A DNA stretch of 33,127 nt from Acinetobacter sp. ANC 3781 (GCF_004331285.1 NZ_SJOH01000027.1:1-33127); one strand, 5' to 3'; positions 1 to 8,960 are shown, counted from the stretch's first letter. Numbers and translations are program-made. The notes: generated from the letters alone by a model not told the origin.

Positions 1-2
1 GT

Positions 3-1301
3 GAGAAAAAAGAATTATATGAGTCAACTGAAATAGAATTATTAAAAACAAAGGTTGATAATATTTCTTTAATTGATAAAAGTATTACACATAAAAATGA
101 GTTTTATAATAAAAAAATAGAGAATTTATTAAAGATAGAAAAGGGTTTTATTAGAGTTTTAAAGTATTATAGTGAGTTATTAGAAGATAAATTCACAAGT
201 AAGGAATGGTCAAATGTAGTAGATGCAAAAAATAAAATTGAGTATATTATTGATGTATTTAAACAAAAAGAAAAATATAAGTTTTTTCTACTGCTAGATG
301 AAGATTATATTGATAATATGATCAACTTTTTTGATTTTAATAGGGTTGGTAGTGAAGAAGTAAATTATGAAGATGAAAAATCACAAGAGTTGATTAAGGA
401 CTTTCATTTAAAATCATTAAAACCTGATATTTTTATTAAAATTAAACGCGAGGAGTGGAGCACTCCATTGTTTTGGTTTAATGCAAATTATTATACTTTG
501 ATAAAAGATTATAATTTAAAATATGATAAAATAGAAAGTTTAGATAATAAGATTAATGAGTACATTGAAGATAATGGTGATTATAAGAAAAGATTTAAAG
601 ATCATCTTGAGGGAATGAAAACTGAAACTATAGCGGCTAAAAGAAAGGTTTCTGATATCGTATGTCAATACAATCAAGTTGCATTGTTGCTTAATAATGT
701 TGAGAGTTCAGAAAAGTTTATCAATGAAATAAAGGGTTTGTATATTAATAATGAAACGAGATCTATTTATGAAAAAGTTTTTAATGACGAGATTAAAATA
801 GCTAATTCCTTTAGGCGGATAGCCTTGATTATTTATCTGATTCTTGGCTTCTTTGCATTTGCTTCATTATCATTCTTAATTCTTAGTGATGTTGAATCAG
901 AGTGGCTTAAAAGATTCAGCGATACTAAGTCACTACTTATAAAACTACCATTAGTTTTGACGTTAGTATTTATTGGTGTTTATTTATCACGAGAAGGTGA
1001 TAAACATAGAAGGTTTGCCAACCAAGCACGTCAAACAATGAATGAATTACATGCTTTTACATCCTATTCTAAAGATATTCAAGATAAGGTGGTCGAAATA
1101 AAAACAAAGCTCGCAGATAAATATTTTGGCGTAACATTGTATGAACCTGAAAAAGCTACCTCATCAGATATGGATGTATTGAAAACGCTAGTAGAACAGA
1201 CAAAGGTAACCACAGACTTAATTAAAACCTTGCAAAATACTGCAGTTTCAAGTCGAACAGAAACATCAGCTCCAACAGGCACCGAAAATCCTAATAAATA
1301 A
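3..1301 (+). CDS. Coiled-coil membrane protein, 5' end outside window
   Basis: The frame is open from base 3, so the first ATG at 318 is internal and the gene starts left of the window (at least 432 residues). The part before 318 is Lys/Glu-rich and helical, continuous in style with the rest. Counting from the ATG at 318, residues 1-165 are charged and helical, two hydrophobic segments lie near 168-190 and 205-224, and a helical tail ends in an LADKYFG motif, followed by a low-complexity Ser/Thr end. A cytosolic coiled coil, a TM hairpin and a cytosolic helix is a common plan in accessory and defence loci, but I do not recognise a named family. A terminator follows at 1333. Function unknown. 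Confidence 0.75.
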   Translation, partial: EKKELYESTEIELLKTKVDNISLIDKSITHKNEFYNKKIENLLKIEKGFIRVLKYYSELLEDKFTSKEWSNVVDAKNKIEYIIDVFKQKEKYKFFLLLDEDYIDNMINFFDFNRVGSEEVNYEDEKSQELIKDFHLKSLKPDIFIKIKREEWSTPLFWFNANYYTLIKDYNLKYDKIESLDNKINEYIEDNGDYKKRFKDHLEGMKTETIAAKRKVSDIVCQYNQVALLLNNVESSEKFINEIKGLYINNETRSIYEKVFNDEIKIANSFRRIALIIYLILGFFAFASLSFLILSDVESEWLKRFSDTKSLLIKLPLVLTLVFIGVYLSREGDKHRRFANQARQTMNELHAFTSYSKDIQDKVVEIKTKLADKYFGVTLYEPEKATSSDMDVLKTLVEQTKVTTDLIKTLQNTAVSSRTETSAPTGTENPNK

Positions 1302-1332
1302 TATAATTAGTTAGTATCTGAAAAAAGATGAT

Positions 1333-1359
1333 AAGCCCAATCAATGATTGGGCTTTTTT
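1333..1359 (+). terminator. Rho-independent terminator after the first gene
   Basis: A 9-bp stem AAGCCCAAT / ATTGGGCTT with a 5-nt loop (CAATG) is followed by a short T run. It lies 31 bp after the stop at 1301 and separates the first gene from the NdpA-type operon. Confidence 0.8.
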
Positions 1360-1395
1360 ATGCGAAAAGTTATGTCGCCTAACCTAAGTTAGTTG

Positions 1396-1424
1396 TTTTC
1401 ATAACTTTGTGAAAATGCTATAAA
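1396..1424 (+). promoter_or_regulatory. Candidate promoter with dyad, upstream of the NdpA operon
   Basis: TTTTCA (1396-1401) and TATAAA (1419-1424) are separated by 17 bp, and a TG precedes the -10 in the extended position. The -35-like box is one arm of an inverted repeat, TTTTCA / TGAAAA, with 8 bp between arms, which would suit a repressor bound between the two boxes. The start codon is 45 bp downstream. Prediction from sequence only. Confidence 0.4.
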
Positions 1425-1469
1425 GACCTCAATAAAACACAGAAGTTTAATAATATTTTTGGGGATAGC

Positions 1470-2555
1470 ATGGGAATTCAACACATTATTATTCATGAGG
1501 TACGCAGGGCTAAAGCGGATAATGATGAAGATATAATCATTTCAAATATTAAAAATGAAGAAAATGATGTATCAAAACTGGATGCAGAATTGGCTGTTGG
1601 CCTCATACGTATGTTTGCTAAAGCGAATCTTTATGTCGGCGAGTTCGCATTGAATGATGATACTTCAGCATTACCAGCTTTTGAGCAAAAGTTAAAAGAT
1701 TTCTATGATGAGCTTGTGGACTGTTCAGATTTTGTAGAAATGACAAAGCAGCTTGCACAGCATTTTGAATCGATCTTAACGAAGGATAAAAGGATTAATG
1801 GGGGATATCTAGTCTTTTTTGAGTATGAATCCGCTGCTCAGATCAGACTTGCTGTTGCTGTAATTAACAAGACTAAGGGAACTGATGTTGATGGTGAGTT
1901 GAACTTTGTCGTTCGTGAAATATTGGATATTGATAAACTCCATATTGGAGCGACTATTAACATTTCAGAATGGTTGGAAGATGTATCCAACAGATATATT
2001 CGTTTTAAGAAAGGTCATGCTGATGAAGTTCGGGATTATTTTCAGAATTTTATTGGTTGTATTGTTGATGCAAACGCTGCTAAAGAAGAGACTCAGAAGC
2101 TTAAGACTGCGGTTGAAGACTTTGTAAAAGAAGAATTTAGTCATATCCCTGATGAGAACTCTGAAAAAAATATGATGATTCAGGAGGAAGTTGATAAGAA
2201 GCTCATGGAAACCCACGCTTATGTATCTGACTGCTTGAAAAATAATAATGATGTTTTACTTGGAAATATAGCCAAGCGTGTTTTTCCTGAAAAGAGTTAA
2301 GACTTTTTTATATATGCATCCAATACACATAATATCTCTGACAATATTTCGATCAGTAAAGGTGTACTTAACGGCTTTAAAAAAGTAAGCAGTCGTAACA
2401 GGGATGTTTCATTGAGCATTGCTCGCCATCTTATAGGACGACGTATCTTCCGCAAAAATGGTAAACTTGAAATTGATGAAAGCCTTTTAACAGCAGAATT
2501 TTTAAATGATATTGAAAGTGCTACAAAAAACCTTAATCAGGTAGATCAGAAATGA
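1470..2555 (+). pseudogene. NdpA/YejK-type nucleoid-associated protein, interrupted by in-frame TAA
   Basis: The product resembles the 37-kDa nucleoid-associated protein family (NdpA/YejK, PF04245): an MGIQHIIIHEV start, a central block ending GGYLVFFEYE, and the diagnostic stretch RFKKGHADEVRDYF. The first 276 codons are intact. A TAA at 2298-2300 then stops the frame. Directly after it, with no shift, the same frame stays open for 84 more codons of protein-like sequence (SIARHLIGRR, then LEIDESLLTAEF) to a TGA at 2553-2555. The complete 361-codon frame suits the family length (E. coli YejK about 335), and its TGA overlaps the next ATG as ATGA, typical of coupled genes. The TAA is therefore probably a point mutation of a sense codon (CAA, GAA or AAA). 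The truncated protein lacks the conserved C-terminal part. The start is supported by GGGGAT just upstream. YejK binds nucleoid DNA; a role here is unknown. Confidence 0.75.
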
Positions 2556-3805
2556 TAGATAGCCAATTACAAATTTATCGTGAGATTTTACTGTCACTGG
2601 AAGGCAGGGAAGACTTTCATGATAAATTTGTAGGTTGGTTTAAATTTGATTCAAATTCTGTTTTAAAATTTAAAATGATCTGCGAAGCAGGTTTGGCTGC
2701 TTCAAGTATTAAAGTTAAAAAAATAACATCACAGAATGTCACATCTATAGATATTGATAACGTTATTGAAAAATTTGAAAGTAAGTTTTCAAATGATGAC
2801 TGGTTATTTCAAATTGAATTAGAAAAAAATAATCTTAACAAAGGAGATGAATTCCTTATATGTGCAGACTGGAATGAACTACTTAGTTTTGAGCATTATG
2901 TGACAAATCCTGTGCATGAAGTTTATTTTACAGCTTCCGACTCTTATTTTGATAAGTCCTCGCAGAATGAAAAATATAAAAATTATTTGAAAGTAGGAAA
3001 AGTCTTCGAGTTTATTCAGTTTTTGACTGAACAAACCAAGAGTGATCCAGGAACTATTTTTTTTAATCGCTCCTATAAATTCAGTTTTAATCTAACAGAA
3101 AACTGCTTGAAAAGTCCTATAGATAGCGAATCGCTTGAAAGTTTAATGAATAAAGATATGCATAGAGAAGCTATCATTCATTTAATGACAAAAGAAGTGA
3201 CGAACTTTATTAAAGATCAAGATGAAAATAATCGTTTTATTCATATTATTCAGAATTTAAATCCTTTAATTCATAATATTAATCATAGTTATCAAAGTTA
3301 TGTGGATAATTATAGTTTTGATAAAGTTAGAAAAGAATATCTAGAGAAAAGAACTGAATACATAAAAAAAATGAATGAATCTTTTGATTCTGTTGCTACA
3401 AAAATGCTGGCAGTTCCTGCTGGAATTTGGTTTGTAACTGCACAAATTACTAGGAAGGTAGATACTGATTTTGATGCATCTAAGAACTTTATAGTATTAA
3501 TTACAGTGAGCAGTGTTGTTCTAATTCTTATTATGAATATATGGGGTCATAGAAATACACTTATTTCGATGAAGGAAGAGTATCAATCTATTTTTGATAA
3601 TTTATCATTAAAATTTGAAGGTGAGTCAACTCAGATTAATGCGGTAAAAAATGAACTTAATAAAAAAGCATGCTCAGTTGGATTTAAGATGTGGATTTCA
3701 ATAATAATAACGGCTCTTTTATTAGTATTTACAATTGTTCTTTTCTATCAAGATGCATGGTCTTTCAATGGCTATGTTAGTATTTTTACTAAAATTTTTA
3801 ATTAA
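2552..3805 (+). CDS. Unknown membrane protein coupled to the NdpA-type gene
   Basis: 417 residues, family not recognised. Residues 1-260 are soluble, mixed alpha/beta and acidic. Residues 260-280 are charged and helical. Hydrophobic segments lie near 284-299 (weak), 312-331 and 379-399, with a charged helical stretch (about 338-375) between the last two. The start ATG overlaps the TGA of the full-length NdpA-type frame (ATGA), so translation is probably coupled and the two products may work together. If the upstream TAA is real, coupling would be weakened, since there is little Shine-Dalgarno of its own. Plan: N-terminal cytosolic sensor or effector, C-terminal membrane anchor (inference). 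Confidence 0.7.
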   Translation: MIDSQLQIYREILLSLEGREDFHDKFVGWFKFDSNSVLKFKMICEAGLAASSIKVKKITSQNVTSIDIDNVIEKFESKFSNDDWLFQIELEKNNLNKGDEFLICADWNELLSFEHYVTNPVHEVYFTASDSYFDKSSQNEKYKNYLKVGKVFEFIQFLTEQTKSDPGTIFFNRSYKFSFNLTENCLKSPIDSESLESLMNKDMHREAIIHLMTKEVTNFIKDQDENNRFIHIIQNLNPLIHNINHSYQSYVDNYSFDKVRKEYLEKRTEYIKKMNESFDSVATKMLAVPAGIWFVTAQITRKVDTDFDASKNFIVLITVSSVVLILIMNIWGHRNTLISMKEEYQSIFDNLSLKFEGESTQINAVKNELNKKACSVGFKMWISIIITALLLVFTIVLFYQDAWSFNGYVSIFTKIFN

Positions 3806-3813
3806 GAATTAAA

Positions 3814-4452
3814 ATGATAACTATTGACGTGTTAATTAAAATATTGCCTATATTTCTTGCTATTATTCCTTTTTTTGTTTGGTTAGATAAAGCTAAAAGA
3901 TTTTCGCATAAAAGAAAATTTTATCTCAATAGGTTAGAAGCTGTAAAAGAATATTTAGACAATTATTATAATTCTGATAAAGATAAGTTCGAAAAGGACT
4001 GTGCTGCACAAGCATTAGTATGTTCTGAAAAAACTAGTCATTTAGAAGTTGACTATGTAATTAAAGAGTTTCCACAGCGTTTTTTTTTAGTGATTAAAAA
4101 ATTAATTACTGCACGTCATTTTATTAAAACATCCATTGAAGATAATCAGATTTTTCTTACAGCACCATCATCTAAAAAAAATTATAAAAATAAAAGGCTT
4201 ATTCTGATAGGGGCTTATCTATCTTCGATTGTTATTATTCCTATAAATAAAATTTTAGTATTCATTATTAAAAAATGGAATTGGTTCACTCCTTTTGAGG
4301 TTGATGGCTGGTTAATAGTAGTTGGAGAATTCGGTACGCTTATTATTGGTACTGGTATTGCTATTATTTCAGGGCTTTTATTTGTGGGGATTGATGCTGC
4401 AATAGAAATTTATGATGATTTGAAAGTAAAATATATTCCTAAAAACCAATAA
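3814..4452 (+). CDS. Unknown small multi-TM protein, third gene of the NdpA operon
   Basis: 212 residues with hydrophobic segments near 6-24, 129-152 and 166-192. The loop between the first two is basic and helical (residues 25-125). No family recognised. It begins 8 bp after the previous stop, on the same strand, so it is probably co-transcribed. It ends 2 bp before the convergent stop of phage gene D, and no terminator is visible between them. Strongly AT-rich like the two genes before it, unlike the phage structural genes, suggesting a cargo block of different origin. Confidence 0.65.
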   Translation: MITIDVLIKILPIFLAIIPFFVWLDKAKRFSHKRKFYLNRLEAVKEYLDNYYNSDKDKFEKDCAAQALVCSEKTSHLEVDYVIKEFPQRFFLVIKKLITARHFIKTSIEDNQIFLTAPSSKKNYKNKRLILIGAYLSSIVIIPINKILVFIIKKWNWFTPFEVDGWLIVVGEFGTLIIGTGIAIISGLLFVGIDAAIEIYDDLKVKYIPKNQ

Positions 4453-4454
4453 CA

Positions 4455-5441
4455 TTAAATTGAAGATTCCAGATCTATTTGTGAAGTTAATCCGCCACTT
4501 TTAGCATAACTATGAGTGGCTTTTTCAACAACCCATTTCAGCTTATCCACTTCCGTTTTAAAGCCCTGTAGTTTCACCGGTGACTCAGTACTAATTTCAG
4601 GTATGCCATAAGCCGTGGTGATACTGAACTTTGCCATCTGCCGTTTAATTTCAGCCATCTTTGCTTTGCTTGCACGTTCAGCTTCTTCTTTATTTGCAAA
4701 TGTTCCTTTCAAATGTTTCACTTTTCCTTTTTCGCCTGTAATCGCTTTCTCACGTTTCGCTTTGCCAATGTCCTGATAACTGGCTGATACACCAGTATGG
4801 TCAGATTCACGATCCTGTTCACTGTAACGAAATTGATCCCCGTCGTTTCTGGTCAAAATTATGAAAGGTAAATCTTTACCCGAAGCCGTCTTTGCAGAAC
4901 TGGCTTTGAAGATAAGTAAGCGATCTTTTTTCACCGCCATTGCAGCACCATTTTGTTTGGCCAGTCGTTGTAAAAGATTCAGATCCGATTCATTGGTCTG
5001 ATCAACATGGTTTAAATCAATATTTTTTAAATCGTTGGCCATGACTAGTGTTAGATCATGATTTTTGGCAATTTCAGAGGCTATATCACCGAACTTTTTA
5101 CGGTGATAAGATTTTGACTTTGCTTCCTTAATCTTGCTTTTGAAATTGGCACTGGAGGCTTTCACGGTGATGAGATCCGGTGTACCAGACCACTCTGTTT
5201 CATCGACAATAAAGTCGCCTTTATCATGAATATTTTCACCTAAAAAGCCCATCTTGCAATTCAGCTTTACCCCACGTTTGGGTAACTCTAAAGCACCGTC
5301 GGAATCATCTAAAACAATACTCAGTTCATCTGCTTCATTGGCACGGTTATCTGTCACGTTGACACTGATAATTCGGCTAGAAATCAGCGGGTTTAATGGC
5401 TTGTTGTTGGCAGTGATAATGCAAACTGGGGTTTTAATCAT
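4455..5441 (-). CDS. D: Phage late control / tail protein gpD
   Basis: 328 residues matching the P2 gpD family (PF05954), a baseplate hub protein related to the T4 gp27 and VgrG fold that links tube and spike. Visible family features are the N-terminal beta-rich part with LSIVLDDSDG, the middle SYHRKKFGDIASEIAKNH, and NESDLNLLQRLAKQNGAAM, which is the typical hub core. Its ATG overlaps the stop of gpU (ATGA), so it is translated as the last gene of the FI-FII-E-T-U-D unit. In P2, ogr follows D; here the convergent accessory gene begins instead. Somewhat shorter than P2 gpD (about 387). Confidence 0.93.
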   Translation of the reverse strand: MIKTPVCIITANNKPLNPLISSRIISVNVTDNRANEADELSIVLDDSDGALELPKRGVKLNCKMGFLGENIHDKGDFIVDETEWSGTPDLITVKASSANFKSKIKEAKSKSYHRKKFGDIASEIAKNHDLTLVMANDLKNIDLNHVDQTNESDLNLLQRLAKQNGAAMAVKKDRLLIFKASSAKTASGKDLPFIILTRNDGDQFRYSEQDRESDHTGVSASYQDIGKAKREKAITGEKGKVKHLKGTFANKEEAERASKAKMAEIKRQMAKFSITTAYGIPEISTESPVKLQGFKTEVDKLKWVVEKATHSYAKSGGLTSQIDLESSI

Positions 5442-5866
5442 ACCGAATCATCCATGCGTTCAGGTGCAGCTTGATTTTCAATCCGATCATCATCGGTACG
5501 GGAAAGTTTTAGCGTGTAATCTACTTTGCGTGGTACACCATTATCGACAAGAAATGATTTGGTCTCGTCGATATTGTCTATAACATAGACTCCATACAAG
5601 TAACCGGAGCCATCCATCAGCACGAAACCTTGTCCTGTATCGGCCATGCTGGCCAGTTCATCCAAGGCAAAACGGCTACCGAATCCATATTCTTCATAGA
5701 TGAGACCAGGGAGAGAAACGCTATCCTGACCTGAACCCATAAACTGTTTTTTGGCCCGGCCAAATGCCACGGCATTGTCTGCATAATTCCACGAACGTTG
5801 TCGCTGGATTTCTTTAAATGCCAGAGAACTGGTGTTAAAAATAAATTGTCCTAAACTCATCAACAT
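5438..5866 (-). CDS. U: Phage tail protein gpU
   Basis: 142 residues of the P2 gpU family (PF06995), a small tail-terminator/tip protein needed for tail completion. Recognised by MSLGQFIFNTSSLAFKEIQR near the N-terminus, the motif SWNYADNAVAFGRAKKQF, and a beta-rich second half ending in VDYTLKLSRTDDD. A strong AGGAGG lies 7 bp upstream of the start and 11 bp separate it from the T stop. Its stop overlaps the D start. Slightly shorter than P2 gpU (about 159). Confidence 0.92.
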   Translation of the reverse strand: MLMSLGQFIFNTSSLAFKEIQRQRSWNYADNAVAFGRAKKQFMGSGQDSVSLPGLIYEEYGFGSRFALDELASMADTGQGFVLMDGSGYLYGVYVIDNIDETKSFLVDNGVPRKVDYTLKLSRTDDDRIENQAAPERMDDSV

Positions 5867-5877
5867 GGTTTTTCCTC

Positions 5878-8460
5878 CTAATCTAAATCGCTGTAACTGC
5901 GAACATTTCCAGATGCTTGCGGACGTTGTGCTTTGGCGACTTCAATCGCGACCATTTGTGCCAGGAATTTTTCATCCATACCGGGTGCTGCATAAATGTT
6001 GAAAACTTGCTGTACAGGCATGGCGGCCGTCATTGAATTGTTATTGTTTGAAGCAATCGGTGGACGAGAATCAAATTGAATTGTTCCAGAATCAAAATAA
6101 CCCAACATATCCTTACTGGCTGTGGTTACTGCAGTGTTGGCCAGATGACTGTTGTTTGAGATCCCGTTGGCTAAACCCTGCATGTTGTATGCACCGAGTT
6201 GAGCAAAAACCCGGCTAGGGGAATGGATGCCAAAAGCGCCTTTAACGGTATTGGTTATCTGTGCTGCTGCTGCCTTAGCTTTTCCAATCACACCAGCAAT
6301 ACCATTACTAATACCGTTGGCTAAACCTTGCATCAGCATCTGGCCAAAGCCTGTAAATGTGCTCGGGAGTTGAATACCAAAATAATTCATCACTGCAGCA
6401 AAGGCGCGATAAAACAATCCGATTGGTGACCAGTTCAGGATAGTGGCGCTGATATTGGCAATGCCACTACTAAAAAATGATTTAAGGTTGAGCCATAAAG
6501 TTGAGGCACCTGCAGAAATACTGCCCCAGAGTGAAATAAAGAATTGCTTGATTGGACCCCAGTTGCGGTAAATCATGTAAGCCGCAATCGCCAGTAAACC
6601 GATGGCCAGAAATAAAGGGTTGGTCATCATTAAACGACCGACTATAAATAGCCCTTTACCTAACCATAAAAATGCCCCTCCAATTAGCCGGATTACATTA
6701 ATCAGGCTGAAGCCTTTAACCCCCAAAACGCCAAAGGTCAAACGAAGCAATGCCATCGGCCCGAGTAGGGTGACTAGTGCCAATGCGATTGCACTGAACG
6801 CACCTAATAAAATGACAATCACTGCAATGGTTTTCATGATGGCATTGGAGAGTTCAGGATTGGCTTTAGACCAGTTGCCGATACTTTCTGAAACATCGGT
6901 CAGACCTGTCACGACCTGTTTGAGTTCTGGTGCAATTGCAGCACCAAAGTTGGTCATTGCACTGGTAAATGTACCGGAAGCGGCATCCCAAAGATTTTTT
7001 AAGGTACCGAGCTGCTCATTGACACGTTTTTGCAGATCTGCCTGGGCATTCATTTTTGCCAGGGTTTCGTTATAACCGGCTTGACCTTTATCAATCAAAA
7101 GATTCAAGGCTTGAATGGTTTCAGCATCATTACCAAACATATCGGACAATATCGGCAAACGGGCCTCTGTCGATAAGCCTTTAAGTTTACTGAGCTGCTT
7201 AAACATCTTGTCCAGACCACCGAACTCACCTTTGCCGTCGGTAAAGTTCATCGACAGTTTTGAGCCTTTTAAGGCGGATTGAATCCCTTTGGTGTCCATC
7301 ATCGATGAGAAGATTTTGCTGTAGGCATTACCTGCAGATTCACCTGCCATTGCAGCCTGGTCTGCCATGACTAAAAGCGGAGCCATAGCCTGGGCACCTT
7401 TTAAACCTTCGGCTTTAATGGTTTTCATCCCGGCAGATAATTTAGAAAAACCTTGCAGCATATTGGTGGAATCAACGCCCAAATAGTACGACCGTTGAAT
7501 TGTATCCATCAGGCTCAACATATCTTTTTCAGAGGTCTTGGTCGCATCCTGCATTTTGGCTGCAAATTCGGCTGCCTCTTCAAAAGGCATTTTTAACTGC
7601 ACCGCAAGATAACCGGATGCTTGGCCAACACCGCCTAGAATGGCTTTATAGCTGATGCCTTGCTGAACCAGTTTCGCCATCATCAGTTGGAAGTCGGCAG
7701 TTGTACCCGGGAGTTTGGTGCCGAGTTGATTGGCCAGTTGATTGATGTCATTAAATTCTTTGGCCACTTGGCCATTCGATTGCATCATGGAGACTTTAAG
7801 GGTGGTGGCCGCATCTTCAGCATCAGCATAAGCTTTAATGGGTACTGCCAAAGCACCTGCACCTACTGCAGCACCTGCACCGGCTCTGACTCCGGTATCT
7901 GAAACTTTGCCCATCATTTCCTGGGTGCTTTTATGCTGCTTGACCAGATCATTCATACGTTTCTGGCTTGCAACCTGTTTATCCAGCTGCTGCTTTTTTC
8001 GCTGCAGGGCTTGGCTTGATGCATCAATACGCGACTTTAATTCACGCTCATCTCTACCTAGAGATTTGGTACTGATTCCGGCCTGATTTAATCCGTTACG
8101 CAGCATTTGTAATTGTCGCAATTGATCCTGTTCAGCTTGTTTTAACGATTTAACGCTCAGTTTGGCTTTCTCAAATTCCTTGATCATCGATCGGGTAGGC
8201 TTTTGCACACTGGCATGCTCTTGGGCCAGTCTTGCCACCGTCTGCTGCGCTGATTCAAGATCCTTTCGGGTTCCCTTCAAGGCAGTGGATAAACGTCGAA
8301 ATGACGTAATATCCGACTGCGATTTGCTCAGTTTTTTTAACTCTTCACGTTGGGCACGTAGAGCATCACTGGTCTTTTCACTTGAGCCCATAATGTCCTT
8401 GAGTGGGGCAGTGGCTTTGTCCACCAGTTCCAACATGGCTTTTAAGCTAATTTGACTCAT
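5878..8460 (-). CDS. T: Tail tape measure protein gpT
   Basis: 860 residues, the longest gene of the window, in the P2 position after E/E'. Residues 1-190 are charged heptad-like coiled coil (tape-measure N-terminal half). A Gly/Ala-rich stretch follows near 190-210, then the conserved tape-measure core (PF10145/TIGR01760 type) with LPILSDMFGNDAETIQALN. Hydrophobic segments lie near 540-575 and 600-632. A late repeat of the form MQGLANGISN occurs twice near the C-terminus. It sets tail length and probably helps DNA entry through the inner membrane. Its ATG overlaps the TGA of the E' frame, so it is coupled to the frameshift product. Confidence 0.95.
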   Translation of the reverse strand: MSQISLKAMLELVDKATAPLKDIMGSSEKTSDALRAQREELKKLSKSQSDITSFRRLSTALKGTRKDLESAQQTVARLAQEHASVQKPTRSMIKEFEKAKLSVKSLKQAEQDQLRQLQMLRNGLNQAGISTKSLGRDERELKSRIDASSQALQRKKQQLDKQVASQKRMNDLVKQHKSTQEMMGKVSDTGVRAGAGAAVGAGALAVPIKAYADAEDAATTLKVSMMQSNGQVAKEFNDINQLANQLGTKLPGTTADFQLMMAKLVQQGISYKAILGGVGQASGYLAVQLKMPFEEAAEFAAKMQDATKTSEKDMLSLMDTIQRSYYLGVDSTNMLQGFSKLSAGMKTIKAEGLKGAQAMAPLLVMADQAAMAGESAGNAYSKIFSSMMDTKGIQSALKGSKLSMNFTDGKGEFGGLDKMFKQLSKLKGLSTEARLPILSDMFGNDAETIQALNLLIDKGQAGYNETLAKMNAQADLQKRVNEQLGTLKNLWDAASGTFTSAMTNFGAAIAPELKQVVTGLTDVSESIGNWSKANPELSNAIMKTIAVIVILLGAFSAIALALVTLLGPMALLRLTFGVLGVKGFSLINVIRLIGGAFLWLGKGLFIVGRLMMTNPLFLAIGLLAIAAYMIYRNWGPIKQFFISLWGSISAGASTLWLNLKSFFSSGIANISATILNWSPIGLFYRAFAAVMNYFGIQLPSTFTGFGQMLMQGLANGISNGIAGVIGKAKAAAAQITNTVKGAFGIHSPSRVFAQLGAYNMQGLANGISNNSHLANTAVTTASKDMLGYFDSGTIQFDSRPPIASNNNNSMTAAMPVQQVFNIYAAPGMDEKFLAQMVAIEVAKAQRPQASGNVRSYSDLD

Positions 8461-8621
8461 CTGCTATCTGTTTCCCATCGTGCTCGAGCACGTTCATGCC
8501 AATCCATTAATTCATCAATTTCATAATCATCACAGTCTGCCGGTGTCCAACCAAACACCACCGCCAGATCTGCGATGACATCGTCGGTACTTACTGGAAG
8601 TCTTCTTCCTCGGTTTTCACG
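8457..8621 (-). CDS. E': gpE' extension, reached by -1 frameshift from gpE
   Basis: Behind the gpE stop, in the -1 frame, an open stretch runs from the slip site (8621) to a TGA at 8457-8459 that overlaps the T start. It encodes 54 residues, including LAVVFGWTPADCDD and DELMDWHERA, which is the GpE/E' signature (PF06528: a W-x-P motif and a M/L-x-W-x-E-RA motif). It has no suitable start codon or ribosome-binding site of its own, so it is most likely made only as an E+E' fusion of about 153 residues, as in P2. P2 and lambda-like tails use this chaperone pair with the tape measure. Confidence 0.82.
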   Translation of the reverse strand, partial: RENRGRRLPVSTDDVIADLAVVFGWTPADCDDYEIDELMDWHERARARWETDSR

Positions 8622-8917
8622 AAAAAACCAATCACTTCCTTGCTGAGTTTGGTCAGGTCAGAAGGGCTGAGGTCATAAACATCATTTTCCGACATCGTCG
8701 GTGTGGTAATACGTGGAGCAAGTTTTGCCAACGTATCCACATCAAGCTGTAATACGTTGACCAGGGTTAAACCACGAAGGGCACGGGTTTTTGGTTTACG
8801 GATTACAATTTCAGTAATGGTTTGTTCACCACGCTTAAAACCTTCGTCAAAATTGACTGTGATCATGTTCGGATCTTGAATCGCTTCTTGGTTTTGTTGC
8901 TGTGCTTCAGGAGTCAT
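8591..8917 (-). CDS. E: Tail assembly chaperone gpE
   Basis: 108 residues of the P2 gpE family (Phage_TAC type, PF10109). Recognised from ITVNFDEGFKRGEQTITEI followed by a LRGLTLVNVLQLDVDTL block, and from its place between FII and T. It coats the tape measure during tail assembly. Codons 97-99 (GGT TTT TTC) form the slippery site that gives the longer E+E' product, while the normal product ends at the TAA at 8591. Only a weak GAG precedes its start. A Gln-rich N-terminus (residues 5-14) is the only unusual feature. Confidence 0.88.
   Translation of the reverse strand: MTPEAQQQNQEAIQDPNMITVNFDEGFKRGEQTITEIVIRKPKTRALRGLTLVNVLQLDVDTLAKLAPRITTPTMSENDVYDLSPSDLTKLSKEVIGFFVKTEEEDFQ
8621..8627 (-). 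promoter_or_regulatory. Slippery heptamer T TTT TTC for -1 frameshift
   Basis: On the minus strand gpE reads GGT TTT TTC, which fits X XXY YYZ. P2 uses T TTT TTG at the same place. After slipping one base back the frame is open for 54 codons into E'. It lies 10 codons before the gpE stop. Confidence 0.82.
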
Positions 8918-8960
8918 ATTGATTTCTCAAATAAATTGAATAGGGGGAATAACCTGGTCT

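Noticed and set aside
6033..8455. Several plus-strand frames opposite T
   Set aside because: Shadows of the tape-measure gene, Ser/Cys-rich, no start signals.
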